Source of the DNA: Phoronis australis
Lineage: Eukaryota; Phoronida; Phoronidae
Assembly: GCA_002633005.1 (NCBI GenBank)
Contig: NMRA01000118.1
Location: 739,678 to 803,677, forward strand
Reading direction: 5' to 3'
Length of the DNA stretch: 64,000 nucleotides
This document shows, in pieces, positions 13,101-25,100 of this stretch (positions are counted from its first letter, which is position 1; every line of letters begins with the position of its first letter). A program made the position numbers and the translations under genes. The notes beneath the pieces were generated by a model, which saw only the letters and a program-made list of their open reading frames with translations, did no database searches and was not told where the DNA came from.

Positions 13101-16100
13101 ACAATCTCGAATTAAGGCAGATAAATGGAAAAATTGTGGTACAGTGTACTCTATATCATTCCCGAGCTCTTGCATGTATCACAAGTTGCTTGAAAAAAAA
13201 ACGGTAATTTCGTTTGTGTGGTTTTGGATAATTCATTTCGTTCAACGATGTCAATTGGATTCCGTTTCAGCTCATTTGCCTACAATCGCCTTACAAAGAT
13301 ACCACTGAACGGGACATTCCACAACATCACAGTCGGCAATCTTTATCTGCAGCACAATCGAATTACGTCATTGCCTTCACGTGCCTTTAAACACTTTACA
13401 GCTGGGAACAGTTTGTAAGTGGTCGCGACAGAAATTTCGCTAAAATATTATTACTCCTGATGATGTACGTGTAATTGCCGTGAAAATGAAAGTTGCTTTG
13501 AAATTACTTGCGATCATGTGTTTTTCAAGCGGGTAAAGTGCATCTAAGAACTTCACCCAAGTTTTTCCTGTCAAAAATGAACGGAGAAACCCTTACGTTT
13601 TGGTCTCAGTGAAAAACTTGAGTTTATGATAAAAAAATTGAAGTTTATGCGAAAATCTTCTATTTGGAAGCAAGTTTTTTAAAAAAAATTAACGTCTCAA
13701 AATTTAAGTTTTTAAAAGTCGCAAGTTTTCAGAAATTAAGTTTTAAATGAAATTAGGTTTTGAAAACTGAAGTTTCTAAGAACGTTCCCTTCACTAACAG
13801 AAATATTCCGAAAATACAATTTTTCACTATGTTAGTTTAGAAGAGTCACGCCAGGAGTTGTACATTGTACGATGACACTTGGCTTACCTCAAAATCCAAC
13901 TGCTGCCTGCTGATTTAGTAATTGGCTCAACTGTGTTGCACATCCAGCAGAAGTCATGATCTGCAGAATAATAGCAACACTGTTGTAAAAGTAGCATTTC
14001 TTGTTCGATATTCAAAATTCAGAAACAAAATCATGTGTTGTTTCTCTGAACTATTCCAATCTGCTATTTAAAAAGTTTCAAAACGAAAAAGTACTTTTGC
14101 CACCACCAGTGTGTTTACAATAGGCCCAATAATCTAAACAACGATAACATCATTAGGTTTTGACTTTCAGAGACGATGTAAATGCCTATAACTACTTGGT
14201 GTTATTGATCCTGTGGGCAGATTTCGCGGCAAGCAAATTAACCTGCCGAGTTACCCAATCTCGGCCGACTACGGTGCTAACGAAGGGTTCTCCTCATGGT
14301 GGAAGACAATACTAACAAAAATGGATTTCTAAGATGACATTTCATTAAAGTGGCGTAGAACGTTAAAGCGGCCTAGATTGCATTATTCAAGGTGGTTGTC
14401 TATTACCGAAACAATTCAACTAATTCAGCTGTTATTTTTGCTGTTTTGTTTTTCGTTGAGATTTTGAATTTCTGTACATGTTTAAGCAATTTCCTTTAGT
14501 TTCAAAGTTCAGAAAAAATGATCTGTCAACTACTCGTCACTTCCTAGAATTTCCTTCCTCCTCCCACTCAGCAAAACACGTCTCCTTATTTGTAATGGTG
14601 GCAAGACATAGGCGAAGCGCATTTCTGTCATAGGCGGATTTAGGGGAGGGAGGGGGCAGGGGGCCCGAGCCCCCCCCCCGCCTGGCTNCAGCATAAAGAA
14701 ATATCGAGTTCACCATCTAGGAACGGCGGCGGGGAGACCCAAGAGCGCGGCGCAATCGTGTTCCCGTTTTTTTTTTTTTATAATAGAATTTGGGTACACC
14801 AGGTCCACATCGCCAGCTGCCCTCAACCTTTCGAGGCAACATGTTGCCCCCCCACTTATCGTAACTCAGATGTGTAGAAAATGTGACCTTGTACATGTAG
14901 CTTTGATGTAAACAAAGCAATGATTTCAAGCAGCAGCCAGTCCGACCTCTTTGAGAGCATGCGCGCATATACAAGTACATAGGACGGGGAATTTGGAAAC
15001 TGTATTGAGCTGAAAGAGTATATTTTACGTGTATGTTTCAAATATATTAAATCTGACTATTCATTATAGAAATGCTTGTAAAGTGAATAACTCTCACGTT
15101 AGCATCTCTAAAATCCAGTTTCGCCTCAATCTGTTTCAAAAGGTATTTTTACGAGTTTTCGCATTCCATGCCTCGTTAACATTTACAATGTACAAAATGT
15201 GCTTGCTTAGTATACACGAGTTTAAATAATCCAGTTTTGAAAATAGTATCGATGATCATAGCCTTGTTGTTAGCATTGTCCTTGAAACATGCGCACTTCT
15301 GAGCCAAACAATGTTTACACGGCCACATCAACGTCGTGCCACGTACAGGTAGTTGATAATCATAACATGTACCAATGTATACTAGGTTTCTGTCAAGTTT
15401 GGTGCGCGTTCACTACTGTGTTGAGATAACTGATGCGTTCAGGCCCAGTGTTTCTATAAGACGTTACCCCTAGTGTAGACGTTCTATTCAAAAATCACCG
15501 TACAATATGCATGACATCTTCCCCTAAGCCTACACTGTACGCGTGGGACGTGACTTTCGTGAATAACGAGAAAGTGTACATGCACCTTGCTTCTAGGTTC
15601 ATATTTCCCCGTGTATCACCGCAATATGTGCTATATCTATCACGTCTTCTTAAATTATCCGCAAAGTATTATCTGTACTTGCCGTATCCTCAATACGGTA
15701 GCATACATTTTACCCATACCATCTTTCTCAAGTATCATCAATACGTGCTATACATGTAACTACCGTACCTGTACGTGGGCCTTTTTCGTCAAGTGTCGAT
15801 CAAGTACGATGCACTTTCGACGTCTTCCGCGATCGCCACACTGCACACTCAATGTACATGTAGTTGTGGCGTGTTGCTTCTATTGACCGATTCAAATATT
15901 CGTCTCAGGGGTACGCACAGAAGTCCTTGCTCGGGAAGATTTGAATTTGTGCTACACAAGGTTGCAAATCCTTATAGAATAGAGTAGGTCAAACCTAACT
16001 ATAAACGGCATTTGTATCTTGCAGCTTCTTTCAAAGTTTTATTCAAGAATGTTTGAAAAACATAATGTTTAAACGTCTCCGTGTACTTTCCAGGGACCTT

Positions 16101-19100
16101 ACTTCCAACCGGTTGTCGACAGTGGAGAAGTTTGCATTTGAAGACGTGTCTGTGAACTCTATGAGCTTGTCAAGCAATATGGTCAGAGTGATCGAGACTA
16201 AAGCCTTTCAGAAGTGTTCTTTTACATCGTTAACGCTCACAGGGAATATTATGAAGGCGGTGGAGTCGAAGGCGTTCGTTAGGTATAAGGTGTCGACATA
16301 CATTTGGATTTCAAAACATCAAATCGTTTATGATCACTTCTCCGACGTGACTGGTAAATTCAAACCGTCTTCAAACATGTACATCATTTTTATCCTCAGT
16401 CATAAGAAAAGTGATTTACTTCCCTACAATGTATTGTTACAATTAGAAAAAGTTTGAGCGAAAAGGTTCAAAACCTCTATGTCTGTTAATTAATTTTCTA
16501 TTGCAAGTTTGACTCGTTGTTTTTTACCTTAAAGGTGTTCAAGATGGTTTTCGCATATTGACTGTAGCCAAACCAACTTAGACGGATGTAAAAGCAAAAA
16601 TTGGCAGTGAATATTTTGGTCATGTGCCTAGTTTTCTGTATTTTTGCTACGAAATAATGATTCATGGAGAGTTTTCTATTAATTTGCGTATCCCATGTGT
16701 GTTTGTGTGTTTCAGGGTGTCAGTCTCGTGGTTGTACTTATCAGGTATGCAAATTGAAGAGCTACCAACAGAGGTGTTCTCCGATTCCACAATTTATTCT
16801 CTGTATTTATCGAATAACAAGATCACAAAGATAGCAACAGCGGCATTCAGTGATGTCAACATAAACTACCTGTAAGTAGTGCTTCGATAATCAAAGCTCT
16901 GAGCGTTTTCCTTGCTCACATAATATATGGAAACGTTTGTGAAAACTTTGCGATGCACACCCCTAACGAGATGTTGTTTATGATTTTCAGATATCTACAG
17001 AGTAACAACATCAAAGAAATGACAAACAAAATATTCAATTCAAGCTCAACCGTGTTTTCATTTCATTTGTCCAATAATGGTCTTGCTATTATGGCCCTCC
17101 ACTCACTTGAAGACGTTACAATCACCAGACTATATTTTCAAAGCAACCCGTTGACGCTGTATCCTGGACCATTGCTCGCCTCCACTTCAACACAAGAACT
17201 GTAAGTATCTTCGTAGACATGTCCGACGAATCGATGGTTTTGGTGACGGTTTTTATTTCGTAATACGTAACAAAATTTTTAATGTATTGAGGTGATTTTA
17301 ACAAACACATTAGATCTAACGCTAGTAATTATAAATTATTACTAGCGTTAGATCTAATGAGTTTGTTCCATTGGTGGATTCAAGGTGTAACATGCTTCTG
17401 TGAGTGTATCCACGAAGAAGCACCTTCATGTCTGTACAGCGATATGTTGAAGTTACAACCATGCGACAAGCATGTCTGTAACGGTTCTTTTCCCGCTTGA
17501 ATGTGCACACAAACGTCTTCCTCTAGACAGTAATTCGTGAATGCTGGTTCGATTAGAGCTGTAAAATGGTGAGTTTGATGGTCCGGTACTTCTTGTATTT
17601 TGACATAAGAGAGAAAAATGATATCTAAATTATGTTTTTGCTTTACAGTGCGCGCTTTGCAAGTACATTAAGTCAGACTTTTGTCAAACTTATGCTAGAC
17701 TTGATTTGTTACTTTGACAACATCCGATAGGTTGTTACATTGCTCGAGACCTTACTCAGGTAAACTTGAACCATTACATGTAAGAAGCATACAGCGCGTG
17801 TGTCGAGCAAGGGCAGAATCACTAACGGACTGTCAGTTTTTCCCTAGCCGTGGGTATCTTTTGTGGAATTGGCTTGTTTACGTGGTTACGGGTTATGAGA
17901 GTAAGGTAAGTAATCCCTACCTTGGTAGTCGGTGGGCCAGATCTCATAGCGTTCATCCTTGTGAGTACTTAGGGGGGGGGGCAACCTAGTTTTTCTATGT
18001 GGCTAGATAATATACCTATAAATCAAATTCCAAAAAGTTCCCACGTCTACACTTGCACATTTTTTTTAAAAAAGCTGTTTTTGTTGCACAAAATATGATG
18101 CACATTCCTGCCACTTAGTGGCGCTTTTCTATTGAATTGACCAATCAGAGAGCCAGATTGTATTGTTGTGCTTAGTTACTTCAATATGGCTGCTCCCATG
18201 GAGTGTGATGCCTGTATAATTCAAGGTTTATCAAACAGCACAAAATTGTAATGTCAGAGCCTAAAGAAGCTTAGGAAAGCTTCCTGACGAAAGCTGATGG
18301 ACTGTGGAACTCTGTAGATCAGAAGATAAAAAAGAAGAAGAGGTGTCACAAACGCTTGTGCAGAAAACAGCTGGATGTCCTGGTATAGCCTACACGGTAT
18401 ACTCCTGAGTGCTGTAGACTAGAAGACCAAGTGTCAGACCAAAAAATTGAAAGGACATAGAACGGCATACCAACTTTTCAAGGCACCAGCAGAAGTACTA
18501 AAGCTGAAGTTGCTGAAAGTGATACAGATGTTATCCAAGATTTCCCAAGAAAATCAATAGTACTTCCAAAATTTGAAACACCCAATTAACCTGAACAAGA
18601 TAGGAACATTCTGAAACATGAGTGCATCATTTGTTAGCAGGAAAAGTATATTGTGGACCATATTTCAAGAAAGAGAAATAAGTATAGCTTTCAAAAACAG
18701 GTACGTGTTTTTGAAAGGTACATCTTGGTATGTGTGTTTCAGTATTATCACCAGTGGCTACCTAGGCCTTAGACAATACTGCTGACCCAGTAGAGACGGT
18801 GGTCATACCATAGGTACTCCATATGCCGGATGCTTTTCGGCAAATTATGTTCCTATAAGTTTAGAAGTACCGCATAGAGAGATGCCTCTGAGGAAGTCGT
18901 TAATGTTTTCATTTGTTCCTAGTTTAAACAAATACTCCTGTTTTTCGAACAGGCCATTGTTCAGTTGCCACATCAACACTGCTTGCGTTCAGGGATAATC
19001 ATATGGCTTTATACTGTGAGTGTGATTTTAAAGCACTTTAAGTCAAAAAATTTTGAGAAGGTTAAATAGAGTAGATGGTTGCAAACCACATGCCCAAGTG

Positions 19101-22100
19101 GCCGTCATCCCCTGCCATAGTCCTGGGATAGGGGGAACCTCTTCTCAATTTCTTGTAAACAGTAATTACTTAGGTAGCTGCAATTATAATTAAATTAAAG
19201 TGCCTAAGTGACCATCGTCGCCGTCGTAATTTTAGAACAATGGAAGCCACTGTCCATTTCGTCAAAGGTCAATTACCTTAAGTGTAAATCGATTGAGCAT
19301 CTGATTTAAAAAATTAAATTTCAATCACTGCACTAGTATATCAGCTGATATATTTTAGTTGCATCAACTAATATAATTTTTAGACGATCAACATTTTTAG
19401 GCGACAGATCAGATGCCATATAAATTTGTTAGGCTGGTGGTGGATTAGTTCCTGATAAGTCTATCTGAAAAAGTTGCATGTCAACTCACTCATAGTTGAA
19501 TGTTAAATTAGTGTTAATAGTTCGGGGTTTTTTCAGTTGGACTTGTATCGCAAGCAACAGCTCAGTCCAGAGCCCTGAATACGCAAATGAAATTCAAAGA
19601 TAAAGACCTTGTGTCTTAGAAGCCAAGTACCACAGATCATCATGCTATAAAAAATAGAAAGACAACGACTGTGAAGAGTGACGAATCCGCAGTTTTCATA
19701 GATGTTTTTCTACAGTTTTGTTTGGAGTTCATTGAACCAAAGCTTCTAACACATGAAGATGTCATTTGCCTTTCCAAACTAAAGCAAGACTTTGAAACTG
19801 TTCTTCAGAAAGCTGGTGTGCATGAAGTTATTTGGACAGGCAATCTTAAGAAATATTGCTGAAGCTACTCACTATTGTAGTTTGTGCCCGACTAAGATAT
19901 ACGAAAGTGAATTGAGGCTAGTGTTCAATAATTCACTTGCTGACTCTAATTAACACAGCCCATTATAACAGATTTTGAATCAAACGTTTGCCCAAATTTT
20001 ACCCGCCTCCAAACAAGGACTTAGTGTTTGACCCTTCATTGCCTGCGGGCCAGTCACCAGTGTGCAGTGCTGTACCCTCTCTAATCGACCATAGTTGGCT
20101 CCTTGGCAGTGGAGCTTTGCAGTTAAAATGTATGGCAATGCCCGCATCTCTGACAGTACTAAACGATGAACGCTGCAAGTGCTAAAAGAACATGTGTGCT
20201 GGGAAACTGAGTTTGTGCTGCAATGCTGGGTCAAACTGTACAGAAATATGCAGCTGTGACAACTGTAATAACATCAGCAACATTGACTGCATAACATTGG
20301 ATAGTTCTTTGACAAGTCAAGCCTAAATAGACTTCTAACCCTGTTATTTCGTGTTTTTTGTATTAAAAAGTTAATTTTATTTGTTGATTAAGTCATAGAA
20401 AGTACATACTTTGATCATTGTCATGTATTTGTCTCATACTGCTTGATAAACGCTGTCAGAATAATCTATTATTTTCATACAGTCTGTGTGCACATTCACA
20501 GAGATCATTCAACTATATTGTTTTTGTACTATAACGTATTTCTGGTGTATTATGCAAACAAGATGTATTTTACACCATTAGTCAATGTTTTAGTCATTGA
20601 GGCACAAATTTTACCCTGTCTCAAGTGTTTTGTGTTATTTTTGTTGCCAGACAATGCCAGAATAACTTCCTAGTAACATTCAGACTTAGTTTGCATTTTC
20701 GCCACTAGGTGTCTCTTTACATTTTGTAAATTTCACTGTTTACAATTAATCTACAATAGTAAAACATGTAATGTGAGTTTAATATTGTTCAATACAATGG
20801 CACTGATGGGACCATATTACTTGTTTTACAAAAAAGTCACTTAAACTGTTGTTTTTACAAATATAAGTTTACTAAGCTCTTTGGTGATTATTTGGTAACT
20901 TCAAACTCAAATTTCTCAAAAATGTGCAACTTTATATTTGGGAACTTTTTAGATTTTGAAAACACTCTAATAAATGAATTAAAAAACACCAAAATAAAAT
21001 TGCCCCCCTAAAGTACTCACAAAAACCATTTTCTAGAGGCCCTACAAATTCTGGCCCACCGACTATGGGGTGCAATTGGAGGCAGAAGAAATACGGGAAG
21101 AAATAACATCACGTCGAAATGAGTGGATGGGACATCGTGTCGAAAACTTCGGTAATACGTCAATTTCCAGGCATGAAATAAGGCCTTAGGTAAAGATTCA
21201 CCTTCGGGAAACGCCCTTGGCCACCCCTCCAAGAGAGAAACCCCTCTGGCTAAAAGGATGCTGCCCAGGTACAAAAGGGAATGTCATTTAAAAATCAATG
21301 ACATTTGATCCCGTCATCGAGTCGTCCTCGATTCTTCATTGCTTTACCTTCGTTTTCACGACAGGTTTACGATTTTACAAAATTCGAGAAAAGAGAGGAT
21401 GTGTTTCTTTCATATGGGAGTTCCTTGAGTGGCGGGTAAGAAAAACAGGAAAATGGATGACATTAGTGTCCCTTGTGCGATTTATGTCAAATGATATTCA
21501 ATTTCATAACACAAGAACAAGAGTGACACATTAATACTTGGAGAAATAATATTTTCAATTTCCTAGAAACTTTCTATTTAAGAATCCAAAAAAGTTTTCT
21601 CTAGAAAATCTGTGTTCAAACTTGCTTGGAATTTTCGAAGTTTGCATAAAAAAGAGTTCGTTTTCAAGAGAGCCAGACTGAAAACATTTTAAAAATCTTG
21701 TGGCCCTATTTCGGTCTGCCAGAAACGGAATTATTGGCACAAAACTAGATGGTTCATCCGTTTTCATAACTTAATATTGCAATTTTAAGACTTAAACAGA
21801 AGTAAATCGTCTGGCAGAAACACAAAGAACATATGAAATCCAAAGCTCATATGTAGAACTTTGTTAAAGTTTATTACTGGTGTTTCGCTTTCTCATTCAA
21901 GAAACTTAGACTACAACAACATCGGTGACATCCCAGATGGATTCTTCATGGGCCAGTCGTCTTTATCTAAACTGTCCATGGTCAGGAACAGAGTCACTCG
22001 TCTACAGACAAACCTTCTAGATCCACTGACAAATATCCAAGAGTTGTGAGTTTTTCACGAATTCTTATTCTGTAATCTAGAGTACATACAGCACTGTATG

Positions 22101-25100
22101 TCAATACAGTTGTGATTACACTGCTGAACAATTAGGTTATATACACAAGTCTGTATATTTTCGAAAACTATGTTTTAACTCATTGAAAGAACATATATTC
22201 TGCAACTTGAAAGCTGTTAATTTTTTGACATCGTACCAATTTGCCATTAATTGGATCACGTGGCCGTTTGCTTTAGTAAAGTTTTCCGAAAAAGAAGGGG
22301 ACATTCATAGGAAAACAACTTATCAAGAAATGCTCAACATAAAATCTCCAAAACGCTGTTGCAATTTGATAAATTAGCATTTAGTTTTTGTTTTACGCAA
22401 AGTACTATGTTTGATGGTCAATAATGCAAAATGGAACCGTTTAATCGCATTTAATAGCAGCAATTTGGAGAACAATGCACAATGCATGGGATCTGAAAGT
22501 GTCACTATGATACAGGTGTACGATGATTTGAAGGTGACCTAGTTTGGCAGATTTTAGGATCGTACTTAACCATAAGATCTTTGGAATGAAAATTTCATCT
22601 GACCATCACGTCTGTTATGATTCAATAGGTTAAAGCAGCCATGGATGGTCAGGTACTTGACATATGTCCGTTTTACGAGTTATAAGGTTACTATAATATT
22701 GCGATCACAAGGAATCATGAGTTAAGGCGGTCATAAGGAGAAAGTTTATTTGTGTATCACTATGGTCATAATGGTTCAAAGCGATACTAAAGAGTCAGAA
22801 CAGGCGCTTCTTCGCTAATTAAATTTTAACAGCAGTACAGAAGTTATCACAACTGTTCAATTTTCATTGAATGTTTATGTCCTAGGTACCTCAGAGACAA
22901 TGACATAACCTATATTGGAGAGGGCGCATTTGACAAGCTCTATAGGCTGGTAAAGTTGGATTTGAGAAACAACCAGATTCTACATTTCCTACGACTTCCT
23001 GCTTTGACAAAGTTGAAGTACCTTAACCTACAATCCAACCGGATGGAATCAACTGGATACCTCGCGTTTTCACAATTATCAGGATTGTTTGATTTGTGAG
23101 TTTGTAATCTAATCATCGACTGTTACAAATACACCAGTTTGTTGAGTGCAATGATATTGTTCAATTAAGGTTTTTATGAAACCATACTAAACCACATTAT
23201 AATATGTTCGTTCCGGTTTACCGTGTAATTTGGAGGTAATTTTGTGCTCAGAAATATTGTAAATCTACAGTGAACTCAGCGAGATTTGTAGGTTTGTTTA
23301 ACAAGATGGAACCACAAAGCCCCTATTTACCGCAGAAATGCATGAGCCTAATTCCAATATTGTTTCTTTTCCATGATGATTCAGGGCAATATAATTTAGT
23401 AGCCTAGAATGACCAATTGAGGTTGAACTAGTGATATTTTAGCATCATGATAATCGAAATCTAAAATACATTGCCTACGGTGTCTTGCACAAAGGGAATT
23501 GTCGCTTTCATACCTGTTTCCCTAACCCTAAGATGATACTTGCCTGAAGTGTGGCTATTTTTGTGTTTTTCCTTTTCTAAGTGTCGTCACTGGCGGTAAC
23601 GAAATATTTCTGAATAGTTGGTAACAATGACAACACCGAAATTGTACATTAATTCCAAAGGTAAAAGTTGCTTTGAGCCTGAATCTTGTCAATAATCTTA
23701 AAAATTTAATTTAAAACATCTCGCCATAATTAAAAAGCTATTTTTACCCATACATGTATTGTAAGCATTTGGAGGACCTTGGACGAATTAATAGTTCGTT
23801 ATGCCCGAGGTCAGGTGAGCATTTATGGTTTGACATGCGTAATCTTTTCGAGCGTCATGGATCATTGCCTCAATATGGAAAACTAGTTGACCCACTTCCC
23901 ATGTAACTGACTCACGGGTCCATGCCTGCTTGTTTGACTGAGAAGCAATTTGTAGTTTTTATGCGCCCACATATTGATATGTGGACGCATTATGCCGTCA
24001 TCTCTGTCCGTCCGTCCGTCCGTCCGTCCGTCCGGCGTCTGGCGTCCGGCGTCCGCTGCTCTATCTCCAAAATCCTTTGACATACGTTCATGAAATTTGG
24101 CACATATGTTCCATTCATAAATGGGACGGCATGTGCGGACTTTCGGACGGATCCGACTACCGGTGTGCCCCCTAGTGGCAATTTTAGTTTTTTATGCTTA
24201 CCTTTGTATCTTCAAAAGTCCTGAACGGATTTTCATGAAATTTGGTATGTAGGCACCTATTAGTGAGATGACGCTATCCTCCCGTTTTCAGATGGATTCG
24301 AAATAGTTTGCGCCACCTAGTGGCCATTTTTAGTGTTTTCGAGTCTGTTTTTGTGCGTCCACCCCTCTATCAACCAAACCGCTCAAAGGATGATTGTGAA
24401 AATTGGCATGTATATGCTTACTATGTAGAGGACGGTTGACGATGATTTTCCGANNNNNNNNNNNNNNNNNNNNNNNNNNNNNNNNNNNNNNNNNNNNNNN
24501 NNNNNNNNNNNNNNNNNNNNNNNNNNNNNNNNNNNNNNNNNNNNNNNNNNNNNNNNNNNNNNNNNNNNNNNNNNNNNNNNNNNNNNNNNNNNNNNNNNNN
24601 NNNNNNNNNNNNNNNNNNNNNNNNNNNNNNNNNNNNNNNNNNNNNNNNNNNNNNNNNNNNNNNNNNNNNNNNNNNNNNNNNNNNNNNNNNNNNNNNNNNN
24701 NNNNNNNNNNNNNNNNNNNNNNNNNNNNNNNNNNNNNNNNNNNNNNNNNNNNNNNNNNNNNNNNNNNNNNNNNNNNNNNNNNNNNNNNNNNNNNNNNNNN
24801 NNNNNNNNNNNNNNNNNNNNNNGTCGTTAAAGCCTCACATCAGTCGCCGAATTTCTGCTTCCCAAATGTAGTAAACTGAAACTTCGTAGCACCAGAAGCA
24901 CCACATTTCACATCTCAAAAAGCTGCAAATGTTTTAACCAGCATCTTTAATGCCGTGCTGTTTTCTTTTCACCTTAAATACGACTGGAAATGTTTCAGGT
25001 GGCAAATTGTACCTGTTATAAGTCGGTACTGTCCAGGTAAAATGAGACTCCGTGTTTTACAGCTGCTTTTGAAGTTAAAGCCTCCGCAATCGCTCCGTAC

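Noticed and set aside
14163-14260. Possible exon after acceptor gactttcag
   Set aside because: No LRR pattern, and no donor keeping phase 2.
24403-24879. 158-residue frame
   Set aside because: Almost entirely N; an artefact of translating the gap.
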